DNA of 64,000 bases from Bacillota bacterium (GCA_023417475.1 JAEZFP010000067.1:1-64000); one strand, 5' to 3'. Shown: positions 34,601-43,615, counted from the stretch's first letter. The notes: a model not told the origin generated them from the letters alone. Numbers and translations: made by a program.

Positions 34601-34864
34601 CCGTTGTGCAAGGACGCGCAGTCGTTGCGCAAGAATGCGCAGCCGTTGTGCATGGATGCGCAGCCGTTGTGCATGGATGCACAGTCGTTGTGCATGGATG
34701 CGCAGCCGTTGTGCATGGACGCACAGTCGTTGTGCATGGATGCACAGCCGTTGTGCATGGACGCACAGTCGTTGTGCATGGATGCACAGCCGTTGTGCAA
34801 GGACGCACAGTCGTTGTGCATGGATGCACAGCCGTTGTGCAAGGACGCACAGCCGTTGTGCAAG
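34601..34864. repeat. 21-bp tandem array 2 (12 full units plus a partial)
   Basis: Units of 21 bp start at 34601 and every 21 bp to 34853, consensus CCGTTGTGCATGGATGCACAG, with first base C or T often alternating, giving a 42-bp higher order. The core TGTGCAT-GG-ATGCACA is a perfect palindrome in units such as 34727-34747. Several frames on both strands stay open because 21 is a multiple of three, giving heptapeptide repeats (for example LCMDAQP), but none has a ribosome site, so I do not call a gene. The gap 34441-35048 otherwise contains only the leader above. Confidence 0.95.
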
Positions 34865-35048
34865 ATTACCCGGAAAGCGGGACTAGACTTTGATCTTCTC
34901 CACACCCATACAGCCAGCGCCAGTCAATAGCCGAAAAGGATGCCGTCCATTCGTCCTTCGTGGTAGATCAATTGGTCCTGACGGCAGAGTTGTTCCAGGG
35001 GGGCGCAGTCATATTCGAAACCGAAAATACCGATTTTGTCGTTTAAAC

Positions 35049-35492
35049 CTACGGCGCTTCGGAATTGTCGACCCCCGCAGCGGCTCCCGTCAACAGCAAC
35101 CGCCCGTAGACTATTTTCGGATAAAACGATATTTCCTTATTTTTTAAATAATACCCTTCCATATCTTTCATAACCGTCATCATCACCCAAGCGTCCTTGG
35201 ATAGCTCGACTGCTACGCAATCGTTCCGACGCAATTCATAAAACAATCCTCCCCGGTTGCAAATGGCGTAATGGCCTTGGTGGTGCATGACCAGGAACCC
35301 TTCAATGGGTTGGGGCGCGTCCGGCGGTGACTGTAGCTCCAGATTAATGCTGCCCGGCAGGGCACGAACATGAATTGAGTGGCCAGTTCGAAAGCCGTAC
35401 TTTGCTAACCACAGACCCGATAAGCGAATGAAGGGGACTTTTTGGTTGTTTTTAAAGATGGAACCCACAGTGAATTGGCGATGGCTTTTCAT
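35049..35492 (-). CDS. SymE-like (AbrB-fold) protein with extended C-terminus
   Basis: About 147 residues. The N-terminal part, with FTVGSIFKNN, VPFIRLSGLWLAKYGFRTG and HIRV-like strands ending in a short glycine turn, matches the SymE toxin domain, an AbrB-related fold. The following ~90 residues (EGFLVMHHQGHYAICNRGG and LYELRRNDC...) are not part of the usual SymE and I do not recognise them. ATG 35492 lies after GAGGAGA. SymE in E. coli is an SOS-induced RNA-cleaving or nucleoid-condensing toxin controlled by the antisense RNA SymR; no antisense promoter was identified here. A divergent HTH gene begins 260 bp away. Confidence 0.65.
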   Translation of the reverse strand: MKSHRQFTVGSIFKNNQKVPFIRLSGLWLAKYGFRTGHSIHVRALPGSINLELQSPPDAPQPIEGFLVMHHQGHYAICNRGGLFYELRRNDCVAVELSKDAWVMMTVMKDMEGYYLKNKEISFYPKIVYGRLLLTGAAAGVDNSEAP

Positions 35493-35659
35493 TCGATCTC
35501 TCCTCGCAAAATTTATTACCCGCAAAGAGGAAAGCCTTGGAAAAGTAGAGAATTACATAAGCAAGCTACGCAAGACTATCCTTACGTGATCATGGCGGTT
35601 ATGGTTATACTGGCGTAACAGGAATAGCTAGCGCTAAGTTCTTTATATGTTATATTGTA

Positions 35660-35693
35660 TCACTGTGTATCACGAAAAGTCAATACACGGTGA
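35660..35693. promoter_or_regulatory. Inverted repeat operator before the HTH gene
   Basis: TCACTGTGTAT (35660-35670) and ATACACGGTGA (35683-35693) match at 10 of 11 positions around 12 bp. It lies in the A/T-rich divergent region between the SymE-like and HTH genes, about 60 bp before the HTH start. A good candidate operator for the HTH protein. Confidence 0.6.
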
Positions 35694-35753
35694 CCCATAT
35701 TGACTAACAAAAATCAACCTGATATGATTTGGCTAAATAAGGAGGAATCGCGC

Positions 35754-35945
35754 TTGGATGAACTGATTACAGCAGAAGAAGTTATGAAAATATTAAAGAT
35801 CAGTCGAGCTACTTTAAATCGTTGGGTTAAAGCGGGTAAAATACGCGCTTTAAAACTCGGTGAAGGGAAAAAAGGCGCGATTCGTTTTAAAAAAGAAGAT
35901 ATCGAAAACTTTATCAATCAGGTGACGAACCCTGAAATCGAATGA
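35754..35945 (+). CDS. Excisionase-type helix-turn-helix protein
   Basis: A 63-residue protein with a MerR/Xis-like winged helix (HTH_17): LITAEEVMKILKISRATLNR then WVKAGKIRALKLGEGKKG and IRFKKEDIENFI. This domain occurs in phage/transposon excisionases and in antitoxin-type regulators. TTG 35754 lies 8 nt after AAGGAGG and starts right at the domain, so it is preferred to the TTG at 35700. It is followed by a terminator. No integrase or attachment site is visible nearby. It may repress its own promoter and the divergent SymE-like gene. Confidence 0.8.
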   Translation: MDELITAEEVMKILKISRATLNRWVKAGKIRALKLGEGKKGAIRFKKEDIENFINQVTNPEIE

Positions 35946-36007
35946 GTTGTTATGAATTATTGTTACAAACACTGCTCGACGTGTGCTTTTTCACGAAATA
36001 AATCAAG

Positions 36008-36042
36008 AAAACACAGCCTAAAATGATAGACTGTGTTTTTTA
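36008..36042 (+). terminator. Terminator after the HTH gene
   Basis: AAAACACAG (36008-36016) and CTGTGTTTT (36031-36039) form a perfect stem, with the T-run continuing to 36041. Confidence 0.8.
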
Positions 36043-36133
36043 TGGTCTAAACCACAAACTAAGTATATAAAACCAATGATCACCGGAAGGTTAACGATTT
36101 CGGCTGTCGACTACGCTCTCCACGGTTGCGGCG

Positions 36134-36426
36134 GCGCCTTACTTTTTGACCGCAAAAAGTAAGCAAAAACTCCCGGAGACCTACGGTTCCAAACCTCCCT
36201 CGATGCATCCCTGTCCGCTTTCGCCCTCCCTGGCCGCTCCGCCTGGCTACCGGGTCGTGGCTTACGAAGTCCCCTGCGATGGCGACCGCTGTAATTCATC
36301 CGGGAATTGAAGCGGCGCACGGTTCCTTCCGTGGAACCTAAAAAATAAATGGGAGTTGCAATCTATGCGCCTGTGCAAGGAGCGACCAACGCACAAGGTC
36401 GACTATCCTGCGCCACTTTTTGACCG
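36134..36426. repeat. Relict element with direct-repeat ends and internal leader copy
   Basis: GCGCC-(TT)-ACTTTTTGACCG occurs at 36134-36152 and, without the TT, at 36410-36426. The left copy overlaps a perfect 11-bp palindrome, CTTACTTTTTG/CAAAAAGTAAG (36138-36163). Inside, 36288-36353 is a diverged copy of the array-2 leader (34503-34565), followed at 36372 by TGTGCAAGGA, the start of an array-2-like unit. I find no convincing gene in 35946-36576. Confidence 0.6.
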
Positions 36427-36576
36427 GTACCCGGCTTCCATATCAGGGGGACGGTACAATTTTTTCAACCGGCAATCCGCCGCCTCAGGGGGGTGAGTCG
36501 CCTGACGGACGTTGTACAAGGTTGCACGATCGTTTCATCAAGATTTCCCCGAAGGCGACCCCCGCACTTATTCAGC

Positions 36577-36607
36577 AAAAAAAGAGAACCCTCTCTCGCA
36601 GGTTCTC
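36577..36607 (-). terminator. Terminator after aroA
   Basis: On the minus strand GAGAACC and GGTTCTC (36607-36601 with 36590-36584) form a stem around 10 nt, followed by seven T. Confidence 0.88.
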
Positions 36608-36661
36608 CGTAATTAATCAGATCAGTTTCGTCGTTTTATTCCCTGGTCTATATTGATAAAT

Positions 36662-37951
36662 TCAGGTGATCACCTGCTCCAACATTTCAAAATAATTCTC
36701 AAAAGTCTTCGCCGTACAACCCGGATTCTTAATCACCGTGCCGGGAACCTTCAGCCCCGCCAGCGCGAAGGCCATCGCCATCCGGTGGTCGTCGTAGGTT
36801 TCGACGGCGGCCGCTTGAACCGGACCCGGCTGGATGACCAGACCGTCCCGGGTTTCCTCCGCTTGGACGCCCATCCGCTTCAGTTCGGTGACAATCGCTT
36901 CGATCCGGTTGGACTCGTGGTGTCGGATGAACCCGACGTTACGAATGATTGTCGGACTGGTGGCGAATGCCGCCAATACCGCCACGGTTGGGGTTTGGTC
37001 GGGGAGGCTGCTTAGATCGACATCAACGCCGGGGAAGACGCCGCCGGCCGGCCCCTGGACCCGGATCCCGCCGCCTTCGGACTTGATGGCGCACCCCATC
37101 TGCTTCAGGATCTCCAATAATTTAATATCGCCCTGCAACGTATCGGTACTGGCCCGGCGGACCAAAACCGAACTGCCGGTCAAAGCCGCCAGGGCGAAAA
37201 AGTAGCCGGCGTTGGAGAGGTCCGGTTCGATGTCATAATCCAAACTTTGATAGGATTGCCCCGCCGGGACCGTGAAGCGTTCAAAATTATCGTGGGTGGC
37301 GTTCACCCCAAACGCTGTCATCATCCGCAACGTCATCGCCACAAACGGCTTGGCGGGCAACTCCCCGTCCAGCGTGATCGTCAGATCGTTCTTGCAAAGC
37401 GTCCCGATCATCAGCAAGGCGCTGAGAAATTGACTGCTTTGTCCGGCCGCCAACCGGATCGTCCCGCCCTGCAAACGATGGCCGCGCACCAATAACGGTA
37501 ACGCATAGGGAAGATTGACAAACTCAAACTCCGCGCCCAGCTCCCGCAATGCCTGCAGCAAGGGATTCATCGGCCGGGCCCGCATCTGCTCGGAAGCGTC
37601 AATCTGATATTCGCCTTCCGCCGCCGCCAGCAACGCCGTGATAAAACGGGCCGCCGTCCCGGCGCTGCCCACGTAAATGGCGGCTTTCTTCTTGGGAATC
37701 GTACCGTTTTGGCCGATCACCTGCACCGATTTCATACTTTCATTATAGGCGACCGGAAAACCCAACCGTTCCAACGAAGCGATAAAATTCCGGCTGTCGG
37801 CGCTGAACAAAACATTATTTAAAGTTACTATGCCGTTGCTTAACGCCGCCAACAACAACGCCCGGTTGGTAATACTTTTTGATCCCGGAATCTCCACTGT
37901 AGCCGCAACCGGCTTCCGAAGCGTCGGGACTCGGTATTCGGTTTGATTCAA
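36662..37951 (-). CDS. aroA: 3-phosphoshikimate 1-carboxyvinyltransferase (EPSP synthase)
   Basis: About 429 residues. It joins shikimate-3-phosphate and PEP to form EPSP in the shikimate pathway. Motifs: PGSKSITNRALLLAAL near the N-terminus, the PEP loop GTAARFITALL, AGQSSQFLSALLM, and near the end DDHRMAMAFALAGL plus NPGCTAKTFENYFE, all diagnostic of AroA and not of MurA. The chain has full length. The frame opens at GTG 37960; TTG 37951 lies 6 nt after GAGGTG and is preferred. It stands alone, away from other aro genes, with terminators on both sides. Confidence 0.95.
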   Translation of the reverse strand: MNQTEYRVPTLRKPVAATVEIPGSKSITNRALLLAALSNGIVTLNNVLFSADSRNFIASLERLGFPVAYNESMKSVQVIGQNGTIPKKKAAIYVGSAGTAARFITALLAAAEGEYQIDASEQMRARPMNPLLQALRELGAEFEFVNLPYALPLLVRGHRLQGGTIRLAAGQSSQFLSALLMIGTLCKNDLTITLDGELPAKPFVAMTLRMMTAFGVNATHDNFERFTVPAGQSYQSLDYDIEPDLSNAGYFFALAALTGSSVLVRRASTDTLQGDIKLLEILKQMGCAIKSEGGGIRVQGPAGGVFPGVDVDLSSLPDQTPTVAVLAAFATSPTIIRNVGFIRHHESNRIEAIVTELKRMGVQAEETRDGLVIQPGPVQAAAVETYDDHRMAMAFALAGLKVPGTVIKNPGCTAKTFENYFEMLEQVIT

Positions 37952-38107
37952 TCGCTTCACCTCAAAAGAAATATTCCCCTACCCCAAAATAAATTGGCGA
38001 ATTCCCACTTCACAAACGGCGGGAATTTCGTAATTCTTTGCCTTGGATTCAAACTGAATTCCAAGCGATTATGTATTTCCTCAATTATATCATGCCCAAC
38101 TCGCTCC

Positions 38108-38138
38108 GCAAAACAAAACCAGCCTTGAAAGCTGGTTT
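38108..38138 (-). terminator. Terminator after the chemoreceptor gene
   Basis: On the minus strand AAACCAGC (38138-38131) pairs with GCTGGTTT (38123-38116) around 7 nt, followed by TGTTTTG. It lies about 160 nt beyond the chemoreceptor stop. The rest of the gap 37952-38295 shows no gene. Confidence 0.65.
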
Positions 38139-38295
38139 CAAACGTTATCATTCGGTTAACGAACCCGCCAAACTAAAACGGAACCGTGATGACCAACCCC
38201 GTCGGCCACTTGGCTTTGAAGCGTTAGCTCCGGTTCTTTGGACATCGCAAGCTCGCCGCGCCCTTTTTTGGGGGAAGGGACGTATTTTGACTCAA

Positions 38296-41200
38296 CTAGC
38301 GTTTCTGTTCCAATGTCAAGATTCCGCTCGTTTCTCCTTTCAGTTGAAACTGTCCAACCATGCTCCGGAGCAGTTCCGCCTGACTGAACAGTTCCTGGCT
38401 GGCGGCGGCGCTCTGCTCGGAGGTGGCCGAGTTGCTTTGGGTAACCTGAGACACCTGAGTAATCCCCATATTCACCTGAGCGATGCCGGTGGCCTGTTCA
38501 TTGGAAGCGGCCGCGATCTCGCCGACCAACGCGGCGGCGGTTTCCACCCCGGCCACGATCCGGGAGAGCGCCTCGGCGGTCTGATTGGCGTTTTTGGTCC
38601 CGAGGGAGACGGTTTGGACGGTCCCCTCGATCAAAGTGGCCGTCTCTTTGGCCGCATTGGCGCTACGGGCAGCCAAATTGCGAACTTCCTCCGCCACCAC
38701 CGCAAAGCCTTTGCCGTGTTGACCGGCCCGGGCGGCTTCCACCGCGGCGTTTAACGCTAAAATATTGGTTTGAAAAGCGATCTCGTCAATGACTTTAATA
38801 ATCCGGGAGATATTTAAGGAAGCCTTGTCGATCTCCCGCATCGAATCTACCATGGCTTGCATTTGGTCATTGCCGGCGACGGCGTGGTTCCGGGCTTCGG
38901 TCACCAGTTGATTGGCCTGATTGGCCCGGACCGCGTTCTGTTTGGTTTGCGCGCCGATCTCTTCCAGCGTCGCGGTCAATTCTTCAATGGCGCTCGCTTG
39001 TTCGGCGGAGCCGTTGGATAACGTCTGACTCGAATCCGATACCTGACGCGATCCGGCGGTTACCTGGGCAGCGGCGGCATTGATCTCGCCCAGCAACCGG
39101 TTGAACGATTGCAACGTCTCGTTTAACGTGTCCTTAATCACGGCGAAATCACCCTGATACGCCCCGTCCACCTGGCAATCAAGCTTTCCCTGGGCCATTT
39201 CCTCAAGCACCGCGGCCACCTCGTTCATAGGGGCAATCACCGTATCCAAAGTGGCATTGACACCCCCGATCAGCTCCCGGAATCCGCCCTGGTAGCGTTC
39301 GACCTGACCCCGGGCTTTCAAATTACCGCGTCCCGCTTCCGTGGTAATCTGGTTGACCGCTTCGATCAGATCCTGAATATTGCGCATCATGGTGATTAAC
39401 GCGGGAAGCATTTGATCATTTGCGGACCGCTTGCCAACTTGAGCCAGATCCAGCAAACGGGTCGTGTCGCCCCGGGACACGCGAACCACCACATCCTGAA
39501 TGGTCAGTAAACGCGTTTGCAATTGATTGACCGCTTCTTTAAAATCACTAAGCAATCCGTGATAGTTCCCCACCATCGCGACGGTATAATCATTCAGCGA
39601 CATTCGCTCCAAAACTTGTCCGGCCTCGTTCAAGGGCGCCGTAATCGTATCCAGGGTCCGGTTAAACCCGTCGACAATCTCCCGGTATTCGCCGTGATGC
39701 AATGCGACGTCGGCCCGTTCATCCAACCGTCCGGCGACGGCCGCCTCGGAAAGCAGATTGACATCTGCCGTCATCCGGTGGATTGCCGCGATACACTCTC
39801 CCAAACTCCGGTTAATCCGGTCAAAATCCGCGCCGAGCGCCGCCGTATCCTCATCGGTCGGGTCGACCTCAAGCCGGCATTGGAGATCGCCCGCAGCCAG
39901 CCGGTTCAGATTGGCGATCATCTTTAGGACCTCGTTGCGTTGATAGTCCGCTTGTTTTTGACCGATCCGCACCGCCTGTTTGATCTCCGTTTGATCCACG
40001 ATCACCTCCAACGCGCCGATCACCGCGCCGTCCTCATTGCGGATCGGGATTCCGGTGTAGGAGATATCCAGTGCGGCGCCATTGGGGTGGGCGGCGGTCG
40101 CGGCGGTCTCCTTCCGTCCCTGTTCCATTGCGATTCCGCAGGCGCAATGGGAGGATTGACAATGATCGGTTTGAAACTGCTCATAACATTTGGCGCCGAT
40201 GATCTGGTGCGGGAGTTGGTTAAATAGTTCCGCCCCGCTCTGATTGATATATAAGATGGTGAATTCCCGGTCGACTGTGAATACCGGCAGGGGAATGGAA
40301 TCGATATGACCGACCAAGGTATCCAGCGTATGGTTAATGCCACTGACAATCGCTTGAAATCCCCCTTCAAACTTGCGTTGATCGCCGCGGGTCAATAAGC
40401 TGCCTTCCACCGCCTGTTGGGTCAAAAAGCCGGTTTCCGAGATTAACGCCTGTAAAGAGTGAACCACCGACTCCATGCTTTGCGAGAGCAGGTCGGCTTC
40501 GGATTTGACCGATATTTTCACATCCAGATTACCTTGACTGATGCTCCGCGCCGCCGCCGTTTTCTCCCGCAAATCGGCGCTGATGCTTTGAATCACCGCG
40601 GCCAGTTTCCCAATTTCATCCTGCTTGCGCAGATAAACCGTAGGGACTTCCCGTTCCAGATTACCGGTGGCGACCTCGGCCAAATGCTCGGTGGCCACGC
40701 GAATCGGAGTGGAGATCCGGTTGGCAATCAGATACCCGATTCCCAGTCCAAGCGCGAGAAAGATCAGGGAAATAACCAGCATGGAGTGGCGCAACTCATC
40801 CAGCGAGGCGAAAACCTCCCGTTTGGGCGCGCCAACCGTCAAAATCCAATCGGTCTGGGGCACCGGTTGATACGCGGCATGATTGACCACTCCTTGGAGG
40901 GTAAATTCCCCAATGCCGGGTTGCCCCCGAACCATTGCTTTTTCAAAAGCGGCTAAAGATTTTAGTTCAGGATCGGTCGCCGACTGCTCAAGCGCGTTGT
41001 ACATCTTGAAGACCAGTGTGCGATCGTAATGAGCGACGGTTGTCCCGTTGGTGTTGATCAGAAACGCCTTGCCGGTTTTGCCAAAAGTGATATCGGCGAT
41101 CAAATTGCTTAGTTCGTTCCCGTCCCCGAGCGCCGCCAGGACGCCGATTATCTCACCAGCGGCGTTTTTAATCGGCGTCGCGAAAAAGATCGCCAACTTA

Positions 41201-41652
41201 CCGTTGGATTTACGGATCAACGGATCGGATACGGCGTTCTCCCCTTGCTTAGCGCTCATAAAATATTCGCGGTCGGCAATTTGCGTCGGTTTGCCATCCA
41301 TCAGATAAGCGTTTCCGTCGAGGTCGGAAACCATCATGTCCATATAGCCTTTTTCAGCGGCGAATTTCTGTAAAAACGGCAGAAGCTCCGGTTTGTTTTT
41401 GATAAAATTTTGAAACAGACTTGTCTTGCTTAAAGCGTTCAAGCCGCTGAAATGGACATTTAAACGTTCAACGATAATCTGCGCCGTCTGATCGGCATTT
41501 TTCGTCAATGAAACGTCCACCGCACTTTTCAAACCACCGGCCGCGACAAAATAGGCTCCCACGGCCAAACCCGCGCAAACCAGCAGAATAATCAGTGAAA
41601 TCGCCAACACCAACCGGGTCCGTAAACTTTTGAATCCAAATCCTTTTGCCAT
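38296..41652 (-). CDS. Giant methyl-accepting chemotaxis protein with dCache, PAS and serial HAMP domains
   Basis: About 1118 residues. Membrane span 1 (TRLVLAISLIILLVCAGLAV), a dCache-type ligand domain to about residue 270 (YMDMMVSDLDGNAYLMDGKP; GVLAALGDGNELS), span 2 (MLVISLIFLALGLGIGYLIA), HAMP, then a PAS domain with a Cys cluster (KCYEQFQTDHCQSSHCACG), then at least three repeated HAMP-like helical units (GFNRTLDTITAPLNEAGQVL; GVNATLDTVIAPMNEVAAVL), and a C-terminal signalling domain with the CheA/CheW hairpin FQTNILALNAAVEAARAGQH. ATG 41652 lies 7 nt after AAGGAG. No che or flagellar genes are nearby. The poly-HAMP section makes it about twice normal length. Confidence 0.92.
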   Translation of the reverse strand: MAKGFGFKSLRTRLVLAISLIILLVCAGLAVGAYFVAAGGLKSAVDVSLTKNADQTAQIIVERLNVHFSGLNALSKTSLFQNFIKNKPELLPFLQKFAAEKGYMDMMVSDLDGNAYLMDGKPTQIADREYFMSAKQGENAVSDPLIRKSNGKLAIFFATPIKNAAGEIIGVLAALGDGNELSNLIADITFGKTGKAFLINTNGTTVAHYDRTLVFKMYNALEQSATDPELKSLAAFEKAMVRGQPGIGEFTLQGVVNHAAYQPVPQTDWILTVGAPKREVFASLDELRHSMLVISLIFLALGLGIGYLIANRISTPIRVATEHLAEVATGNLEREVPTVYLRKQDEIGKLAAVIQSISADLREKTAAARSISQGNLDVKISVKSEADLLSQSMESVVHSLQALISETGFLTQQAVEGSLLTRGDQRKFEGGFQAIVSGINHTLDTLVGHIDSIPLPVFTVDREFTILYINQSGAELFNQLPHQIIGAKCYEQFQTDHCQSSHCACGIAMEQGRKETAATAAHPNGAALDISYTGIPIRNEDGAVIGALEVIVDQTEIKQAVRIGQKQADYQRNEVLKMIANLNRLAAGDLQCRLEVDPTDEDTAALGADFDRINRSLGECIAAIHRMTADVNLLSEAAVAGRLDERADVALHHGEYREIVDGFNRTLDTITAPLNEAGQVLERMSLNDYTVAMVGNYHGLLSDFKEAVNQLQTRLLTIQDVVVRVSRGDTTRLLDLAQVGKRSANDQMLPALITMMRNIQDLIEAVNQITTEAGRGNLKARGQVERYQGGFRELIGGVNATLDTVIAPMNEVAAVLEEMAQGKLDCQVDGAYQGDFAVIKDTLNETLQSFNRLLGEINAAAAQVTAGSRQVSDSSQTLSNGSAEQASAIEELTATLEEIGAQTKQNAVRANQANQLVTEARNHAVAGNDQMQAMVDSMREIDKASLNISRIIKVIDEIAFQTNILALNAAVEAARAGQHGKGFAVVAEEVRNLAARSANAAKETATLIEGTVQTVSLGTKNANQTAEALSRIVAGVETAAALVGEIAAASNEQATGIAQVNMGITQVSQVTQSNSATSEQSAAASQELFSQAELLRSMVGQFQLKGETSGILTLEQKR

Positions 41653-41698
41653 GTTCAAACTCCTTTTCGCTCTGATTCTTCCTGGCGGGGGCCGCGAT

Positions 41699-43603
41699 TT
41701 ATTCCCCCAACGGGATCGACGCTTTGATTACGGTCCCTTGCAATGGGCGGGAAACAATCACCAACTTCCCTTTTAACATGTCCAACCGTTCCTGCATCCC
41801 CAACAAACCCATTCCTTTATTGGAATCGGCCTCTTCGCCTCCCTCCCAAACAAATCCGACTCCGTTATCCCTTACTGTCAAGGATAACTGTTTCGCTTCA
41901 CATACCAACCGGACTTGCACCCGATCGGCCATGGCATGTTTGGCGATATTAGTCAATGCTTCCTGCAGGCAGCGGTAGATGCAGATCGTGATCGCCCCGG
42001 AGAGTTCGGGGCGATCGGGGAGATCGGTCCCTTGATAATAGATGGCGATGCCGGAACGGTTGGCGAACTCCCGGCAGAAATCTTCGAGTGTGAGATTCAA
42101 ACCTAACGTGTCGATCGCCGGCGGCCGCAGCGTTTGAGCGAGTTTCCGGATCTGTTCCAACGTATTGGTCGTTATCTCAATCGCTTCGTTAAGCTGCTGT
42201 CGCAATTGTTCGACACCTTGCGGCGGGTTATCGCGAATCAACTTCAAATAAATTCGCAACGCCGTTAACGCCTGACCGGCTTCGTCATGCAATTCCCGGG
42301 AGATCATACAGCGCTCCTCTTCAAGCAAGGTCATCACTTGTTTGCTCAATCGATGGAGATGTTGGTTGCTCTCTTGCAACTGTTTCTCCAACTCCTTCTG
42401 GTAATGAATATCGGTGCGACTGCCAAACCACCGGATAATCTTCCCTTGTTCATCCCGTAGTGGCAACGCGCGGGTGATAAACCAGCGGTATACGCCGTCA
42501 TACTGGCGAGCCCGATATTCGATCTCGTAGGGCGCTCCGCTGGTATAAGAGTTCCGCCAGCATTCCGCTACGCGTTCCCGATCTTCAGGATGAATGGTGC
42601 GAAACCAGTTCATTCCCTGGCATTCCTGCAAATCCAAACCGGTATATTCCGCGCAACGGCTGTTATGATAATCCACATTACCGGTGGTATCGGCGGTCCA
42701 GATCATCTGCGGCAAGGCCTCCGTCAACACCCGAAATTGCGCCTCGCTTTCACGCAGGGCCGCTTCCGCTTGCTTCTGTTCCGTTACGTCGTAAAAAATC
42801 GATTGAATCACCGTTTGCCCGTGTAAATGGCAGATCCCGCTGGCGACGATCGCGTAAAGCAGGTTGCCGTTCTTTCGTAAAAAACGCAACTCCTTCTGGG
42901 ATACGGCTCCGACCTTCCAAATAGATTCGATCCGCGAATCCAATAGCTCCCGGTCTTCCGGGTGGAGCAGATCGCTTAGTTTGGTACCGATTATTTCATC
43001 GACGTTGTCAAGATTGCAATACGAGGCCATCGCCGGATTGACTTTCAAAATATGGCAACCGTCATGTAAAACAATGGCGCAGGGCGTTTGTTCGAACAGA
43101 TCGCGATAGCGTTCCTCGCTTTCCCGTTGCGCCGTCTTCAACCGTTCTTTACTGGCTTTTAACGCCTTTTCGGCTTCAATGCGTTCCGTAATGTCATGAA
43201 TAATCTCGAACAGGACCGGACTTCCCCGCAGATCAATCAGGCTGGAATAGACTTCAACCCAACGCATTTCGCCCCTGGCCAACCGGTGGGGAAAAATGAA
43301 ATGATCCTGTTGCGCGGAAGCCGCCCTCCAGAGCATCTCTTTAACGGTTTTAGCCGGCAGCAGGTTAATCTCTTGAATGATCATGGAACGCAACCTGGCT
43401 TGAGAATAACCGTAAAACCTTGCGGCGGCGGGATTAAAATCGATAATGGATCCGGTGATCGGACAAATCAGCATCATCATGGCGTTGTGATTTTCAAACA
43501 ACTTCCGGAACGGCTCTTCATGAATCGTCGCGTCAACGGCAAACGACTCCGGCAAGCGGATTCGTTCCATTCTTGATAGCAACAGGTCGTCGGCAGGTTT
43601 CAT
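41699..43603 (-). CDS. PAS-rich NarX-type histidine kinase (HisKA_3)
   Basis: About 634 residues, no membrane span. Three PAS domains in series (about 30-145, 165-280 and 290-405; PAC ends FEIIHDITERIEAEKALKAS and SIFYDVTEQKQAEAAL), then a HisKA_3 box, MISRELHDEAGQALTALRIY, with His followed by DE, and a HATPase domain with TNIAKHAMADRV, DNGVGF and GMGLLGMQERL. Such kinases signal to NarL/LuxR regulators; one is encoded at 47621-48271 in the same cluster. ATG 43603 follows AAGGTG by 7 nt. Cytoplasmic sensing of redox, oxygen or a small molecule is likely; the ligand is unknown. Confidence 0.92.
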   Translation of the reverse strand: MKPADDLLLSRMERIRLPESFAVDATIHEEPFRKLFENHNAMMMLICPITGSIIDFNPAAARFYGYSQARLRSMIIQEINLLPAKTVKEMLWRAASAQQDHFIFPHRLARGEMRWVEVYSSLIDLRGSPVLFEIIHDITERIEAEKALKASKERLKTAQRESEERYRDLFEQTPCAIVLHDGCHILKVNPAMASYCNLDNVDEIIGTKLSDLLHPEDRELLDSRIESIWKVGAVSQKELRFLRKNGNLLYAIVASGICHLHGQTVIQSIFYDVTEQKQAEAALRESEAQFRVLTEALPQMIWTADTTGNVDYHNSRCAEYTGLDLQECQGMNWFRTIHPEDRERVAECWRNSYTSGAPYEIEYRARQYDGVYRWFITRALPLRDEQGKIIRWFGSRTDIHYQKELEKQLQESNQHLHRLSKQVMTLLEEERCMISRELHDEAGQALTALRIYLKLIRDNPPQGVEQLRQQLNEAIEITTNTLEQIRKLAQTLRPPAIDTLGLNLTLEDFCREFANRSGIAIYYQGTDLPDRPELSGAITICIYRCLQEALTNIAKHAMADRVQVRLVCEAKQLSLTVRDNGVGFVWEGGEEADSNKGMGLLGMQERLDMLKGKLVIVSRPLQGTVIKASIPLGE

Positions 43604-43615
43604 TGCCATTCACCT

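Noticed and set aside
34601..34864. CRISPR array
   Set aside because: Units are contiguous with no unique spacers, and no cas genes are nearby.
34495..34930. Several long open frames through array 2 on both strands, coding for heptapeptide repeats
   Set aside because: A 21-bp repeat without stops opens several frames at once; no ribosome site, no signal and no flanking conserved domain supports any of them.
35754..35945. Evidence for an intact prophage or integrative element
   Set aside because: Only an excisionase-like HTH is present; no integrase, attachment repeats at the tRNAs or structural genes were found in the window.
36111..36320. Minus-strand 69-codon ORF rich in Arg and Pro
   Set aside because: It lies over the relict repeat and palindrome; composition is typical of translated non-coding repeats.
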